Shown here: piece by piece, positions 49,898-59,802 of the stretch | Numbering within the stretch: position 1 is the stretch's first letter | Layout: each line of letters begins with the position of its first letter | DNA from: JAFGOM01 sp964605795 | GTDB lineage: Archaea; Halobacteriota; Methanomicrobia; Methanomicrobiales; Methanospirillaceae | DNA length: 64,000 bases | Assembly: GCA_964605795.1 (NCBI GenBank) | Contig: CAZSDZ010000008.1 | Coordinates: 1-64,000 of the forward strand | Direction of reading: 5' to 3' | Translations under genes and position numbers: made by a program | The notes under the pieces: model-generated | What the model was told of the DNA's origin: nothing | The model's database searches: none | What the model saw: the letters and a program-made list of their open reading frames with translations, nothing else

Positions 49898-50698
49898 ATG
49901 AAGATCCGTTCGTGTCAGCTGGCCGGAATGTTTTACCCTGGTGAACCGTCCCGTCTTTTAGCGATGATGGAGGACTTCTTTGGTTCTCCTAATACCGGGT
50001 GCCCTGATGCACTGGGTATTCTCTCTCCCCATGCAGGATATGTGTATTCCGGGAGAACTGCTGCTGTGGCATATTCTGCAATAGCAGAAGGATTTGACGG
50101 GACGTTTGTTGTTATCGGACCAAGCCACCGTGGATTTGCCACAACAGTATCAGGAATCCCCTGGGATACACCACTGGGGCCGGTAATGACCGATACCCGT
50201 CTTGTTTCTGCATTATCGCTTCCGGTTCATGAAGAGATAATGGCATATGGACATGAAAACTCAATTGAAGTACAGATCCCCTTTATCAAATACCGGTTTC
50301 CACAGGCACGGATCGTTCCTCTCATGATGGGTCCGCAGACCCGCACTGAGGTACAACGGCTATCAGAGCATCTCGCGTCTGCAATAATGGATTATAAAAC
50401 CCCTGTCCGTATTGTTGCATCCAGTGACTTCTCCCATTACATTCCTGCAACAGAAGCACGAAAGAAGGATATGTATGCAATTGAGGCTCTGTTAAGCCTT
50501 GATACCTGGGAATTCTTCCGCAGGATACAAGAGCAGGATATCTCAACCTGCGGGTACGGACCGGTCGGGGTTATGATAGAAACCTTAAAAAAAGTCTCTT
50601 CTGCACAAAAAGCGTTCCTTCTTTCGTATACGACGAGTGGGGATGTTAGTGGCGACTATGACCAGGTGGTTGCCTATGCCGCTGTGGCGGTGGTGTGA
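49898..50698 (+). CDS. MEMO1-family protein (AmmeMemoRadiSam system protein B)
   Basis: In this 266-residue MEMO-like protein the conserved metal-binding-type histidines are visible in LSPHAGYVYSGRTAA, VIGPSHRGF and SSDFSHY, with ENSIEVQIPF before them. The family resembles extradiol dioxygenases; its archaeal role is not established. It follows rpsB and precedes mevalonate kinase, an order seen in many euryarchaea. The stop overlaps the mvk start (TGATG). Confidence 0.9.
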   Translation: MKIRSCQLAGMFYPGEPSRLLAMMEDFFGSPNTGCPDALGILSPHAGYVYSGRTAAVAYSAIAEGFDGTFVVIGPSHRGFATTVSGIPWDTPLGPVMTDTRLVSALSLPVHEEIMAYGHENSIEVQIPFIKYRFPQARIVPLMMGPQTRTEVQRLSEHLASAIMDYKTPVRIVASSDFSHYIPATEARKKDMYAIEALLSLDTWEFFRRIQEQDISTCGYGPVGVMIETLKKVSSAQKAFLLSYTTSGDVSGDYDQVVAYAAVAVV

Positions 50699-51567
50699 TG
50701 GCCACGTATAGTGCCCCGGGAAAGGTATTCTTATTTGGTGAACACGCGGTTGTCTATGGGAAGCCTGGTATTGCCATCGCAATAAAACCACGGGTATATG
50801 TAACCGTCAGGAAGGCAAGTCAGGTTCATCACGGCAAATCACCGTATATTGAGGCATGTTTTAAGGAGATGGGTGTTCGTGGCAGCATTTACATCAACTC
50901 CCAGATACCCAGTTCATCGGGTCTGGGATCATCTGCAGCGGTAACCGTTGCAACCCTTGCCGCGATAAACGATGAGTACGAGATGGGATTGACCCGGGAA
51001 GATATTGCAGATACGGCATTTAGTATCGAAAAGAATGTTCAGAAGGGCAGGGCAAGCCCTACTGACACGTCGGTCTCAACCTATGGCGGGATGTTCTTTA
51101 TCATGGAAGGGAAGAGGAGACGGCTTGCCCCTCAAAATTATAACATGGTGATCGGCAATTCCATGATCTCTCACAGCACAACACGGATGATAGAACAGGT
51201 GGCAGAGATGCGGAATAGAAATCCTGAGATCTGCAACCCTGTTCTTGATGCTATCGAGGGTGTTACCATGGAAGCGATGCGATACCTGCATGATTCTCAG
51301 CGCCTGGGAAAGCTCATGGATGTGAACCATGCCCTTCTTGATGCGATTGGTGTCGGTCATCCGGTTCTGAGCCGTCTTGTACTTGCAGCCCGGGCTACCG
51401 GTGCCTATGGTGCAAAGACGACCGGTGCAGGGGGTGGCGGATGCATGATTGCGCTGGCCCCGAAAAATTTCAGGAACCGAATCGCAGGTGCAATCGAGGT
51501 ATTTGACGGGCGGGCTATCATCACATCAGTAGATACGGAAGGTGTCAGAAAGGAGAATGATGGATAG
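50698..51567 (+). CDS. mvk: Mevalonate kinase
   Basis: This 289-residue GHMP kinase phosphorylates mevalonate at the first ATP step of archaeal isoprenoid synthesis. APGKVFLFGEHAVVYG (motif 1), PSSSGLGSSAAVTVA (ATP loop) and KTTGAGGGGCMIAL (motif 3) are visible. ATG 50698 overlaps the MEMO stop; GTG 50695 is one codon upstream. Its end overlaps ipk by eight bases. Confidence 0.96.
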   Translation: MATYSAPGKVFLFGEHAVVYGKPGIAIAIKPRVYVTVRKASQVHHGKSPYIEACFKEMGVRGSIYINSQIPSSSGLGSSAAVTVATLAAINDEYEMGLTREDIADTAFSIEKNVQKGRASPTDTSVSTYGGMFFIMEGKRRRLAPQNYNMVIGNSMISHSTTRMIEQVAEMRNRNPEICNPVLDAIEGVTMEAMRYLHDSQRLGKLMDVNHALLDAIGVGHPVLSRLVLAARATGAYGAKTTGAGGGGCMIALAPKNFRNRIAGAIEVFDGRAIITSVDTEGVRKENDG

Positions 51568-52339
51568 ACAGATCCTTCTCAAGATCGGAGGGAGTGTGAT
51601 TACTGACAAATCCGGCTCTGGAGAGGTCAGGATAGATGTGTTGGATTCCATTGCAGGAACCCTTGCCGCCTACAAGAAGAGTCGTGGTCATACTCCTCTG
51701 CATCTCCTCGTGGTGCATGGTGCCGGAAGTTATGGTCATCCCGAGGCCTCCCGGTACCGGATACCAAAAGGAGTTACCCCTGCAAATGTCGCCGGTATTT
51801 ATCACACGCACCGGGCAGTCTCAAGGCTCGATGAGATGGTGGTATCATCACTTCGGTCCGCCGGGCTTGAAGCGGTTGGAATCCATCCTCTCCATGGATC
51901 TCTAGCAAAAAGCGGGCTTTTGGTACAGTATCCGATCAAACAGATAAAACTCATGATGGAGATGGGTGTGATACCGGTCCTTCATGGTGACGTGGTCATG
52001 GACTGTGTACAGGGTGCATGTATCGTATCAGGAGACCAGCTGGTTCGCGTTTACGCCCGGGAACTTACGATGGGAAGGGTCGGTCTTGCAACGGATGTAC
52101 CTGGACTTCTCGGAGAAGACGGCCTGGTAATCAGGAGATTACAGGCAATGCAGGATGTAGAGATCCATACCTTACACTCGAATGCTCCTGATGTGACCGG
52201 TGGAATGCATGGGAAGATAAATGAACTTCTCAGGCTTGCGAGAGATGGAATACCTTCAGAGATATTTCATATCTCACGGCTCTCTGACTTTCTTGCAGGA
52301 ACCGATCATGGCGGAACCTGTATCTCTTCGGAGGTCTGA
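51560..52339 (+). CDS. ipk: Isopentenyl phosphate kinase
   Basis: This 259-residue amino-acid-kinase-fold enzyme makes isopentenyl diphosphate from isopentenyl phosphate, completing the archaeal alternative mevalonate route. LLKIGGSVITDKSG and VVHGAGSYGHPEA (with the key His) are visible, as are PVLHGDVVMD and TDVPGLLGEDG. AGGAG lies four bases before ATG 51560; ATG 51557 is one codon earlier. Mvk, Ipk, Fni and IdsA are encoded in a row. Confidence 0.93.
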   Translation: MDRQILLKIGGSVITDKSGSGEVRIDVLDSIAGTLAAYKKSRGHTPLHLLVVHGAGSYGHPEASRYRIPKGVTPANVAGIYHTHRAVSRLDEMVVSSLRSAGLEAVGIHPLHGSLAKSGLLVQYPIKQIKLMMEMGVIPVLHGDVVMDCVQGACIVSGDQLVRVYARELTMGRVGLATDVPGLLGEDGLVIRRLQAMQDVEIHTLHSNAPDVTGGMHGKINELLRLARDGIPSEIFHISRLSDFLAGTDHGGTCISSEV

Positions 52340-53433
52340 TGGAGAAGAGTGCCTTTACCCCTGTACGGAAACTGGATCACCTGCGAATCTGCCTTGAGGA
52401 GAATGTGGAATCAGGATGGACCGGGTTTGGTGATGTCCGGCTTGTTCATCAGGCACTTCCTGATGCCGATATGGACAGTCTTTCTTTACAGACACGATTT
52501 CTCGGCCATACCCTTGGATCCCCTCTCTTTATCTCGGCAATGACCGGCGGTCATCCCGAGACAAGAGCAGTGAATAAGAACCTTGCGCTCGCTGCAGAGA
52601 AGTATCAGATCGGGATTGGTGTCGGCTCACAACGCGCTGCCATCGAGGATCCAAGTCTGCGGGATACCTTCTCTGTCGTGCGGGAAACTGCACCTGATGC
52701 GTTCGTGGTTGCAAATCTTGGTATCGTCCAGATACGTAATTTCGGACTCTCATGGGCAGAAGAAGCAATCTCGATGATAGATGCTGACGCCCTTGCGGTC
52801 CACCTGAATTTTCTCCAGGAAGCGATTCAGCCGGAAGGTGATCACGATGCAAGCGGTTGCCTGCAGGCTCTCGATGAGATATGCAGGAGCTGTACGGTAC
52901 CGGTTATTGTCAAGGAGACCGGGTGTGGTTTTTCCTATCATACTGCAAAGCAGTGCTATGCAGCCGGTGCTGCTGCGGTTGATACCGGTGGCTGGGGCGG
53001 ATCCTCGTGGGCAATGATCGAGAGTTACCGTGCCAGGGATAGTAGTGAAATATCTGAACAACAACTCGAAGAACTCGGACAGTTATTTGCAGATTGGGGA
53101 ATACCAACAGCGGTAAGTGTCTTTGAGGTGAGCAAATTACGTGGCCCTCTTATTGCGAGCGGAGGGCTACGAACAGGGATTGATATCGCAAAAGCACTGG
53201 CTTTGGGGGCAGATATTGGAGGAATGGCCCTCCCCCTGCTTAAGCCTGCATGTACAGGCCCGGATGCCCTTTTTGAAACGATAGATTCGATACACCGGCA
53301 GATCCAGGTTGCAATGTTCTTGTCAGGATGCAAAAGGGTATCTGATCTCGCACAAGCCAGGTGCTACATAACGGGGAGAACCCGGGATATGATACCTATG
53401 ATACATAATACGGAGGATTATAATGGAGATTGA
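52339..53433 (+). CDS. fni: Isopentenyl-diphosphate delta-isomerase, type 2
   Basis: This 364-residue FMN-dependent isomerase interconverts IPP and DMAPP. KLDHLRICLEENVES, ISAMTGGHPETRAVN, GVGSQRAAIEDPS and HLNFLQEAIQPEGD (with the catalytic Gln) are family signatures. The flavin phosphate region IASGGLRTGIDIAKALALGA is intact. The start overlaps the ipk stop, and its end overlaps RNase J by 11 bases. Confidence 0.96.
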   Translation: MEKSAFTPVRKLDHLRICLEENVESGWTGFGDVRLVHQALPDADMDSLSLQTRFLGHTLGSPLFISAMTGGHPETRAVNKNLALAAEKYQIGIGVGSQRAAIEDPSLRDTFSVVRETAPDAFVVANLGIVQIRNFGLSWAEEAISMIDADALAVHLNFLQEAIQPEGDHDASGCLQALDEICRSCTVPVIVKETGCGFSYHTAKQCYAAGAAAVDTGGWGGSSWAMIESYRARDSSEISEQQLEELGQLFADWGIPTAVSVFEVSKLRGPLIASGGLRTGIDIAKALALGADIGGMALPLLKPACTGPDALFETIDSIHRQIQVAMFLSGCKRVSDLAQARCYITGRTRDMIPMIHNTEDYNGD

Positions 53434-54769
53434 GGTCCTTGCAGTGGGCGGCTATAACGAATTTGGAAGGAATATGACCGCCGTCCGCTGTGGGAAAGAG
53501 ATAGTTATCTTTGATATGGGGATCAGACTTGATTCGCTCATGATGAATCCAAATATCGAGATGGAGAACACCCATTCGTTGGATTTAATACAGATGGGAA
53601 TTATTCCCGATGATACCGTGATGAACGGGATTGAAGGGACGGTAAAGGCAATTATTCTTTCACATGGTCACCTGGACCATATCGGAGCGGTACCAAAACT
53701 GGCACACCGGTACAATGCACCTATTATCGGGTCACCATACACAATTGAACTGGTCAGGCAGCAGATAGAGGGAGAGAAGAAGTTCAGTGTAACCAATAAA
53801 CTCTTCTCGCTCAAGGCTGGACAGCGGTATACCATATCAAACACGCTCAGCGTTGAGTTTGTCAGGACACAGCACAGTATCATCGATACCGTCACCCCGG
53901 TCCTTCATACTCCTGACGGTGCCATCGTGTATGCACTCGATTTTAAACTGGATCGGAACCCTGTTATTGGGGATCCCCCTGATTTTGCCAGGTTTAGAAA
54001 GATTGGCAAAGAGGGTGTGCTCTGTTTAATCGTTGAAGCAACCAATATCCACCGTCCCGGTCGCTGTCCTAGTGAACAGATCGCAAAGAGCATGATACGC
54101 GATGTACTGACCAGTTACGAGGACGAGAAGAATGCCATCATCATGAGCACGTTTGCATCTCATATCGCACGGGTAAAGACCATTGCCGAGTGTGCCCACG
54201 AGATTGGGAGAAAACCCGTCCTTCTCGGGCGTTCCATGGAGAAGTACTGTGCGACCGCAGAACAGATGCGTCTTGTCGGATTTCCCGAGACCACCAGTAT
54301 GTTTGGGAACCGGAGAACAGTTGAACGGACGCTGCGACGGATCATGAAGAGCGGAAAGGATCAGTATATCCCTATCGTTACCGGACACCAGGGTGAACCC
54401 GGTTCAATCCTGACCCGTATGTCAGAGAATGACACTCCCTACAAGCTGGAGAAGGGTGACAAGGTTATGATAAGTGCCCAGCTCATCCCGAACGATATGA
54501 ACCGTGCACAGCGGTACAGGATGTTTAAATTTATCAGGGACAGCGGAGCCCGCATCTTTGATGAACTGCACGTGAGTGGTCATGCCTACTGTGAGGATCA
54601 CTACGAGATGATCCACATGTTAAATCCCCAGTCCATTATTGCAGCACACGGTGGTGTTGAGATGACATCAGAATACCTTCAATTAGCCCGTGATTGTGGT
54701 TATAATTTCAATGAATCGTTCTTTTTGATGGCAAACGGTCAGAAGCAGAAGTTACAGGGGCGGCGATAG
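53423..54769 (+). CDS. rnj: Ribonuclease J (metallo-beta-lactamase/beta-CASP)
   Basis: This 448-residue archaeal RNase J is a 5'-3' exonuclease acting in RNA decay and processing. The zinc-binding LSHGHLDHIGAVPKL and the later beta-CASP motifs (MSTFASHIAR, VTGHQGEPGS, HVSGHAYCEDH) are visible. GGAGG precedes ATG 53423, which lies inside fni. Its placement within the isoprenoid genes is conserved in several euryarchaea. Confidence 0.94.
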   Translation: MEIEVLAVGGYNEFGRNMTAVRCGKEIVIFDMGIRLDSLMMNPNIEMENTHSLDLIQMGIIPDDTVMNGIEGTVKAIILSHGHLDHIGAVPKLAHRYNAPIIGSPYTIELVRQQIEGEKKFSVTNKLFSLKAGQRYTISNTLSVEFVRTQHSIIDTVTPVLHTPDGAIVYALDFKLDRNPVIGDPPDFARFRKIGKEGVLCLIVEATNIHRPGRCPSEQIAKSMIRDVLTSYEDEKNAIIMSTFASHIARVKTIAECAHEIGRKPVLLGRSMEKYCATAEQMRLVGFPETTSMFGNRRTVERTLRRIMKSGKDQYIPIVTGHQGEPGSILTRMSENDTPYKLEKGDKVMISAQLIPNDMNRAQRYRMFKFIRDSGARIFDELHVSGHAYCEDHYEMIHMLNPQSIIAAHGGVEMTSEYLQLARDCGYNFNESFFLMANGQKQKLQGRR

Positions 54770-54770
54770 G

Positions 54771-55733
54771 ATGGATCTTACGACATATCTACAGGTTACC
54801 GCAAAGGAGGTAACACAACTTCTTCATTCCTATTATGGGAACCCGGACACGACACTATCAGAAGCTGCCAATCATCTGCTCTTCTCCGGGGGGAAGCGAT
54901 TACGTCCAATACTCTTTAAACTGGCTGCAGAGGCAGTCTCACCCGGTTCTTCCAAAGCGATTATGCCAGCCGGACTTGCGTTGGAGGTAACTCACTGTTT
55001 TACGCTTATCCATGATGATATCATGGACAAGGATCAATTCAGGCGTGGAAATCCGACCGTTCACACGAAATGGGATGAACCCACCGGGATTTTGGCCGGA
55101 GATGTTCTCTATGCCCGGGCATTTGAGCTTATCTCTCACACAGAGGCTTCGGATAGTGCAAAAGTGAATGCTGTCCTGATGCTATCACAGGCGTGTATCC
55201 AGATCTGCGAGGGGCAGCAGGAGGATATGTCATTTGAGAAGAGGGATGATGTATCACGGGAGGAGTACCTCTCGATGGTTCAGAAAAAGACCGGGGTTTT
55301 ATACGGGGCGGCGGCAGGGATTGGTGTTCTCTGTGCAGGTGGCAGTGCTGCCGAGGTCACGGCACTCTCTACCTATGGGAATAGTATCGGTGCCGCGTTT
55401 CAGATCCAGGATGATATTATCGATCTTCTGGTCTCTTCAGAGAAGAGCGGTAAAGATCAGGCATCTGATATCAGGGAAGGAAAACAGACACTCCTTGCGA
55501 TTTATGCACGCGAACGGGGTCTGGATCTCAGTTCCTATCGCCGGTCTTTAAAACCAGATGAGATCCAGGATCTCATTGCTCTCCTCTCGAAGCATAACGT
55601 TATTGCTGATGTACAGCAGGAAGCAGAAGGTCTCATCAGTACCGGTATCGATTCCCTCTCCCTTTTAGCTGATTCTCATGAGAAGGAACTGCTCATTGAA
55701 CTTGCCCGGTATTTTATCAGGCGGAGTTCCTGA
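54771..55733 (+). CDS. idsA: Polyprenyl diphosphate synthase (geranylgeranyl/farnesyl type)
   Basis: This 320-residue prenyltransferase extends DMAPP with IPP for archaeal lipid chains. Its first Asp-rich motif is DDIMDKDQFRRG, the second DDIIDLL, and GGKRLRPILFKL is present. The residues before the first motif set chain length but I cannot assign C15 or C20 reliably. It starts one base after the RNase J stop. Confidence 0.93.
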   Translation: MDLTTYLQVTAKEVTQLLHSYYGNPDTTLSEAANHLLFSGGKRLRPILFKLAAEAVSPGSSKAIMPAGLALEVTHCFTLIHDDIMDKDQFRRGNPTVHTKWDEPTGILAGDVLYARAFELISHTEASDSAKVNAVLMLSQACIQICEGQQEDMSFEKRDDVSREEYLSMVQKKTGVLYGAAAGIGVLCAGGSAAEVTALSTYGNSIGAAFQIQDDIIDLLVSSEKSGKDQASDIREGKQTLLAIYARERGLDLSSYRRSLKPDEIQDLIALLSKHNVIADVQQEAEGLISTGIDSLSLLADSHEKELLIELARYFIRRSS

Positions 55734-55735
55734 AG

Positions 55736-57427
55736 ATGCAGGATATTAAACCGGTACTCTTCCGGTATGCTCTCTTTAATGCAGTAGAGCATGCCGGCAC
55801 CCCGCAGGCCGGAACCGTGCTTGGGATGGTCATGAAGAACCATCCTGAGTTACGATCGTTGGCAGGTGAGATGAAGGCAGTGCTTGTGCAGGTTATCGAT
55901 GAGATACAAGTCCTTTCACCTGATGAACGGGAAGATGCTCTGTACAAGGCATCCCCTGAGTTATTTGCACAACTGCACCAGAAGAAGGATAAGAGACGGG
56001 AGCACGGGTTGCCAGATCTCTTCGGTGCTGATGGCGGGGTTGTTATGCGGTTTGCACCAAACCCTTCCGGTCCGCTTCACCTCGGGCATGCCCGTGCAGC
56101 GTTTCTCAACGATACCTATGTCAGGCGCTATGGCGGCAGGTATATCCTTCGGATAGAGGATACCGATCCCAAGCGGGTCGATCCATCTGCCTACGATATG
56201 GTACAGGAAGATGTCTCCTGGATGGGTCTTCTAATCAGTGAGACAATCTACCAGTCAGACCGGTTCTCCCAGTACTATTCAGTCGGAAAAGAGCTCATCT
56301 CCAAGGGCGCAGCCTATGTCTGTACCTGCGAGAACGATGCCTTTCGGGAAATGAAGATGAAGAAGGTGGCCTGTCCATGCAGGATGCAGACCGCAGAAGA
56401 AGGACTCTCGGGTTTTGAGAAAATGCTTGACGGCGAGTACGAGGAAGGGCGGGTCACAGTCAGGCTAAAGACCGATCTTTGTGCCCCGGATCCGGCAATG
56501 CGTGATTTTCCTCTCTTCCGGGTTCTCACGTCCGTTCCCCATGAACGGGTGGATGCTATTGTATACCCGCTCATGAACCTCTCAGTGGCTGTCGATGATC
56601 ACCTGCTTGGGATGACCCATGTTATCAGGGGAAAGGATCACATTGCCAATACCGGGAGGCAACGGTTTATCTATGATTACATGGGGTGGGATCTTCCTCA
56701 GTTCCTGCATTACGGCCGGATGGGTATCGACGGGGTCGTCCTCTCGACATCCGGTATGCGGGAAGGGATACAGGGGGGGATGTATACGGGCTGGGATGAT
56801 GTTCACCTGGGAACGTTGCGTGCTCTTGCCAGGCGTGGGATCTCACCACTGGCTGTCAGATCTGCAATGGTTGATATCGGGGTCGGGGAGACTGATATCT
56901 CATTCTCGTGGGAGAACCTGTATGCAAAGAACAAGGAGGTCGTAGATGCCAGTGCAGACCGGTTCTTCTTTGTTGCAGATCCCATTGAGATAACGGTTCA
57001 TGGAGCAGAACCACAGGTTGCGTCTGCCATGCGGTACCCCGGAGACCCATCGCGGGGGTATCGCAGGATTCCCTTTGAGGGGACAGTTCTCCTTCCTGCA
57101 GAAGAGATTCGTAAAAGGCATTCGATGGTCAGGCTTAAAGACCTCTTTAACGTTCGCATCGAGTATCATGGTGATACCGTGACTGCAACATATGCGGGCA
57201 CGGATCTGCAGGAGGCAAGGGATGAGAAAGCTCCTATCATCCAGTGGCTCCCTCCCCGGTATGCAACACCCTGCCGGTTGCTCAGACCTGATATGGATAG
57301 CAACGGGGTCTGTGAGCCGGTTGTACAGGATCTGGTGGGTTTGATGGTACAGTTTGAACGGGTCGGGTTTGCGAGGGTGGAACGATCCGATAGTTCTGGT
57401 ATCATTGCAGTGTATTTGCACCGGTAA
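55736..57427 (+). CDS. gltX: Glutamyl-tRNA synthetase (archaeal type)
   Basis: In this 563-residue class Ib synthetase the HIGH motif is MRFAPNPSGPLHLGHARAAF (residues ~103-122). The KMSKS-equivalent region appears as LSTSGMREGI (Leu336 onward), where the usual lysine is not at its normal place. A C-terminal beta-barrel anticodon-binding domain of archaeal/eukaryotic type follows. In methanogens such enzymes also charge tRNA-Gln with Glu for later amidation (family knowledge). It is the last gene of the superoperon and is followed by a 190-base gap. Confidence 0.94.
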   Translation: MQDIKPVLFRYALFNAVEHAGTPQAGTVLGMVMKNHPELRSLAGEMKAVLVQVIDEIQVLSPDEREDALYKASPELFAQLHQKKDKRREHGLPDLFGADGGVVMRFAPNPSGPLHLGHARAAFLNDTYVRRYGGRYILRIEDTDPKRVDPSAYDMVQEDVSWMGLLISETIYQSDRFSQYYSVGKELISKGAAYVCTCENDAFREMKMKKVACPCRMQTAEEGLSGFEKMLDGEYEEGRVTVRLKTDLCAPDPAMRDFPLFRVLTSVPHERVDAIVYPLMNLSVAVDDHLLGMTHVIRGKDHIANTGRQRFIYDYMGWDLPQFLHYGRMGIDGVVLSTSGMREGIQGGMYTGWDDVHLGTLRALARRGISPLAVRSAMVDIGVGETDISFSWENLYAKNKEVVDASADRFFFVADPIEITVHGAEPQVASAMRYPGDPSRGYRRIPFEGTVLLPAEEIRKRHSMVRLKDLFNVRIEYHGDTVTATYAGTDLQEARDEKAPIIQWLPPRYATPCRLLRPDMDSNGVCEPVVQDLVGLMVQFERVGFARVERSDSSGIIAVYLHR

Positions 57428-57618
57428 GGGATAACCGGTACCAGAGAAGATTATTCATCTTTTCTCCCTATCAACGTTTTTCATCCCTGCTCATTTTCTG
57501 ATGCTAATCCTATCGGCACAGTACCCTCTCTTTTCATCTGTCCACAATAACCGGTTCCCTGTTCAGGACAGGAACAGTCTTTTATGAGTCAAAAATGGGT
57601 AAATCTGGACAAAAGGGT

Positions 57619-58545
57619 TTAATAGTAATATATCTTCTCTTCTGAGTCTTCTGGTAATTCCATCTGTTCCCGGTAGTCATCTGAGGCTTCTTCGAGGAAA
57701 ATAAACCGAATTTTGTGATATGTATCGCCCTTTACCAGTGGGAACCCGGTCTCGAAGGATATGGTATCTGCAAGCACTTCCCGGTAGGCGTACCAGAGCC
57801 GGTCATGGGAGAGAAGAACACGTCTGCCTTCTCCCTGCCCGAAAAGTGCTCCGTCCCCGGGGAGTCGTGTCGAGACAAGAACGGTTGCATACCCGTCGTT
57901 ATTCCTTCCCTCGTTGATTGCATCAACAATCGCCAGCGAGGGATCATAGGATCCATACAGAAAGTCAGGAACGACAACGAACTGGTTCTCTTCACGAAAC
58001 TGGTCTCCCTGCTTTGGGGATACTCCGATAAAGACCGGCAGTTCTTCGATAGTAAGCCTGCTTAAGGTTATGCCATTCTCAAGAGCAGTGACATGGGATC
58101 GGACTGGTCGCTGGGGCGGGGTGACTTCCGGTGACGTACCGGTAAGAAAGTACTCATGGATCATATCCCTGTTGGCTTTTGATTCCAGCCAGTTCATGCT
58201 CTCATGTACCGCAGCAGGAACCCATGATGTGGTTTTTTGCGGAGCATCAAGGATTATCCTGGTATTATGAACAGAGATTGCATAGTTCTGGTCACCGCGT
58301 GCATGTTCTTTGCCGATTGCACTGAGGTCCTCAATAGTAAGGAGGTCTTTCTCGTAGTCGTCTCTGGCCTCATCGATGTTCCATTGCTCGACATATCCTG
58401 ACCGGTAATCAAGGTAATTTCCAACAGCGTCATTGTCTATGATAAAAATTCCTGATACTGCGGGTAAGAGGAGAGTGAGAATTACCAGGAAAAGACCTGC
58501 CTGCCAGGAAAGCAGGGGAGGTATACCTGTGGTCTTACGGTTCAT
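57619..58545 (-). CDS. Exported paralog A, ART-like pattern, unknown function
   Basis: This 308-residue protein has an N-terminal signal/anchor (residues 11-34). It is a clear paralog of the neighbour at 58741-59685: shared YLDxR(S/T)G-(Y/F)VE-(Q/N)-WN, RSVRSHVT-like (RPVRSHVTAL), F(L/T)YGSxDPSxA, GYAxxLV and WYxxREV. The stretch VFIGVS ... FLYGSYDPSLA ... TVLVS ... REVL (residues ~171-258) has the spacing of an ADP-ribosyltransferase fold, but Arg and the STS motif are not conserved, so catalytic activity is doubtful. This is an eye-only comparison. Confidence 0.7.
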   Translation of the reverse strand: MNRKTTGIPPLLSWQAGLFLVILTLLLPAVSGIFIIDNDAVGNYLDYRSGYVEQWNIDEARDDYEKDLLTIEDLSAIGKEHARGDQNYAISVHNTRIILDAPQKTTSWVPAAVHESMNWLESKANRDMIHEYFLTGTSPEVTPPQRPVRSHVTALENGITLSRLTIEELPVFIGVSPKQGDQFREENQFVVVPDFLYGSYDPSLAIVDAINEGRNNDGYATVLVSTRLPGDGALFGQGEGRRVLLSHDRLWYAYREVLADTISFETGFPLVKGDTYHKIRFIFLEEASDDYREQMELPEDSEEKIYYY

Positions 58546-58740
58546 ACATACCTGTAGGTCAGAATGAATGATATACTCAGTGATACCTGCGTTTGATGAG
58601 AAGGATCGCAGGAACGCCTGAGGATGCGGTTATCTTCTGTTCTGTATCATTCCAAAGACCAGGGAAGAGATCTCAAACAATTCCTCAATAAAAGGGATAT
58701 TCCACTCGCCCCTGAAAGGAGTAAAAAAAGGGTTTCAGGT

Positions 58741-59685
58741 TTAGTATTGGGACTGTGGTTCGATGAGTCCGATTCGTTCCTGGTACCATTCCGGCATCTC
58801 TTCAACATACAAAACCCGGACCTTTGAGTACTGATCTGCGTTTGCAGGAGTAAACGGCAGGTCTAAAGCGAGTGAGTCGGTTACGACTTCCCTTGTAACG
58901 TACCAGACCGTGTTTCTCGGGAACAGCATCCTCATATCATCGTTGTTTGCTGAAAATACCGAATCACCTCGTTCTGCCTGGATAACAAGGAGGTTTGCAT
59001 ATCCTTCGCTATCCCTGCCGTTTTTAATGGCATCTGCAAGGGCAACACTGGGATCGAGGGAACCATAGGTGAATCCCGGGTCCGGATAATACGAGACATC
59101 ATCTGACTGAATCAGTTCGTCGCCACCGATGCCTGCAAAGACCTGTATGTTCTCGAGGATTTTTGCAAGACTGATCGCATTATTAATGGTTGTGACATGG
59201 GATCGCACACTCCGCCCGCTGTCATCGGTATCAGGAATGGTACCGCGGGAGAGGTACTCACTGACTGCATCCCTGTTTTTCTGGTCAGATACAAACCATG
59301 CAACACTCTCAATTATCTCGTCAGAAGGAACCCAGGTGTAGTACCCTTCCGGGTTCTCGATGGCAAGGGTGGTTGAATCAACCGTAATTGAGGGTGTCCG
59401 GTCATTCATTGCATACTCCTGTGATACGATTCCCATCTCAGCGCTGGATAGTATTCCGGCAGCGAGATCCTCTTTCGCCTCGTCAAGGTTCCAATTCTCA
59501 ACAAACCCTGTTCTCATATCCAGGTATTTTCCGATAAAATCAGATATATCACGGGGTTTTTCCTGTTTAACCGGGGTTGTTCCGCCAACACCGGCGCTTA
59601 CCTGAGCAACAGCAATAAAAAGGAGAAGCAGGCAGATGGTAATCAGTATGATAGGGGTGCTAACCCCGGTTTCTGTCTTTTTCAT
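58741..59685 (-). CDS. Exported paralog B, ART-like pattern, unknown function
   Basis: This 314-residue protein has an N-terminal hydrophobic segment (residues 11-32) and is paralogous to the 57619-58545 protein along most of its length. VFAGIG ... FTYGSLDPSVA ... ANLLVIQA ... WYVTREV mirrors paralog A. The two are a tandem duplication on the same strand, 195 bases apart. A run of seven A (58725-58731), read as T on the minus strand, follows its stop and may terminate transcription. The family is not recognised. Confidence 0.7.
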   Translation of the reverse strand: MKKTETGVSTPIILITICLLLLFIAVAQVSAGVGGTTPVKQEKPRDISDFIGKYLDMRTGFVENWNLDEAKEDLAAGILSSAEMGIVSQEYAMNDRTPSITVDSTTLAIENPEGYYTWVPSDEIIESVAWFVSDQKNRDAVSEYLSRGTIPDTDDSGRSVRSHVTTINNAISLAKILENIQVFAGIGGDELIQSDDVSYYPDPGFTYGSLDPSVALADAIKNGRDSEGYANLLVIQAERGDSVFSANNDDMRMLFPRNTVWYVTREVVTDSLALDLPFTPANADQYSKVRVLYVEEMPEWYQERIGLIEPQSQY

Positions 59686-59769
59686 ATAACCTCTATACTA
59701 TACCATGCGTATCTCCTATCAACTTTCTGATCGGTCCGGGTTTGATTCCATCTCAATAACGATGAATAG

Positions 59770-59802
59770 TGCTGGAGTGAGAAAAAAAAGAAATTGAACT
59801 AT
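59770..59802 (-). terminator. T-run after the DUF4013-like gene
   Basis: The plus strand has an A8 run, read as T8 on the minus strand just past the stop at 59803. This fits archaeal T-rich termination. Confidence 0.35.
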
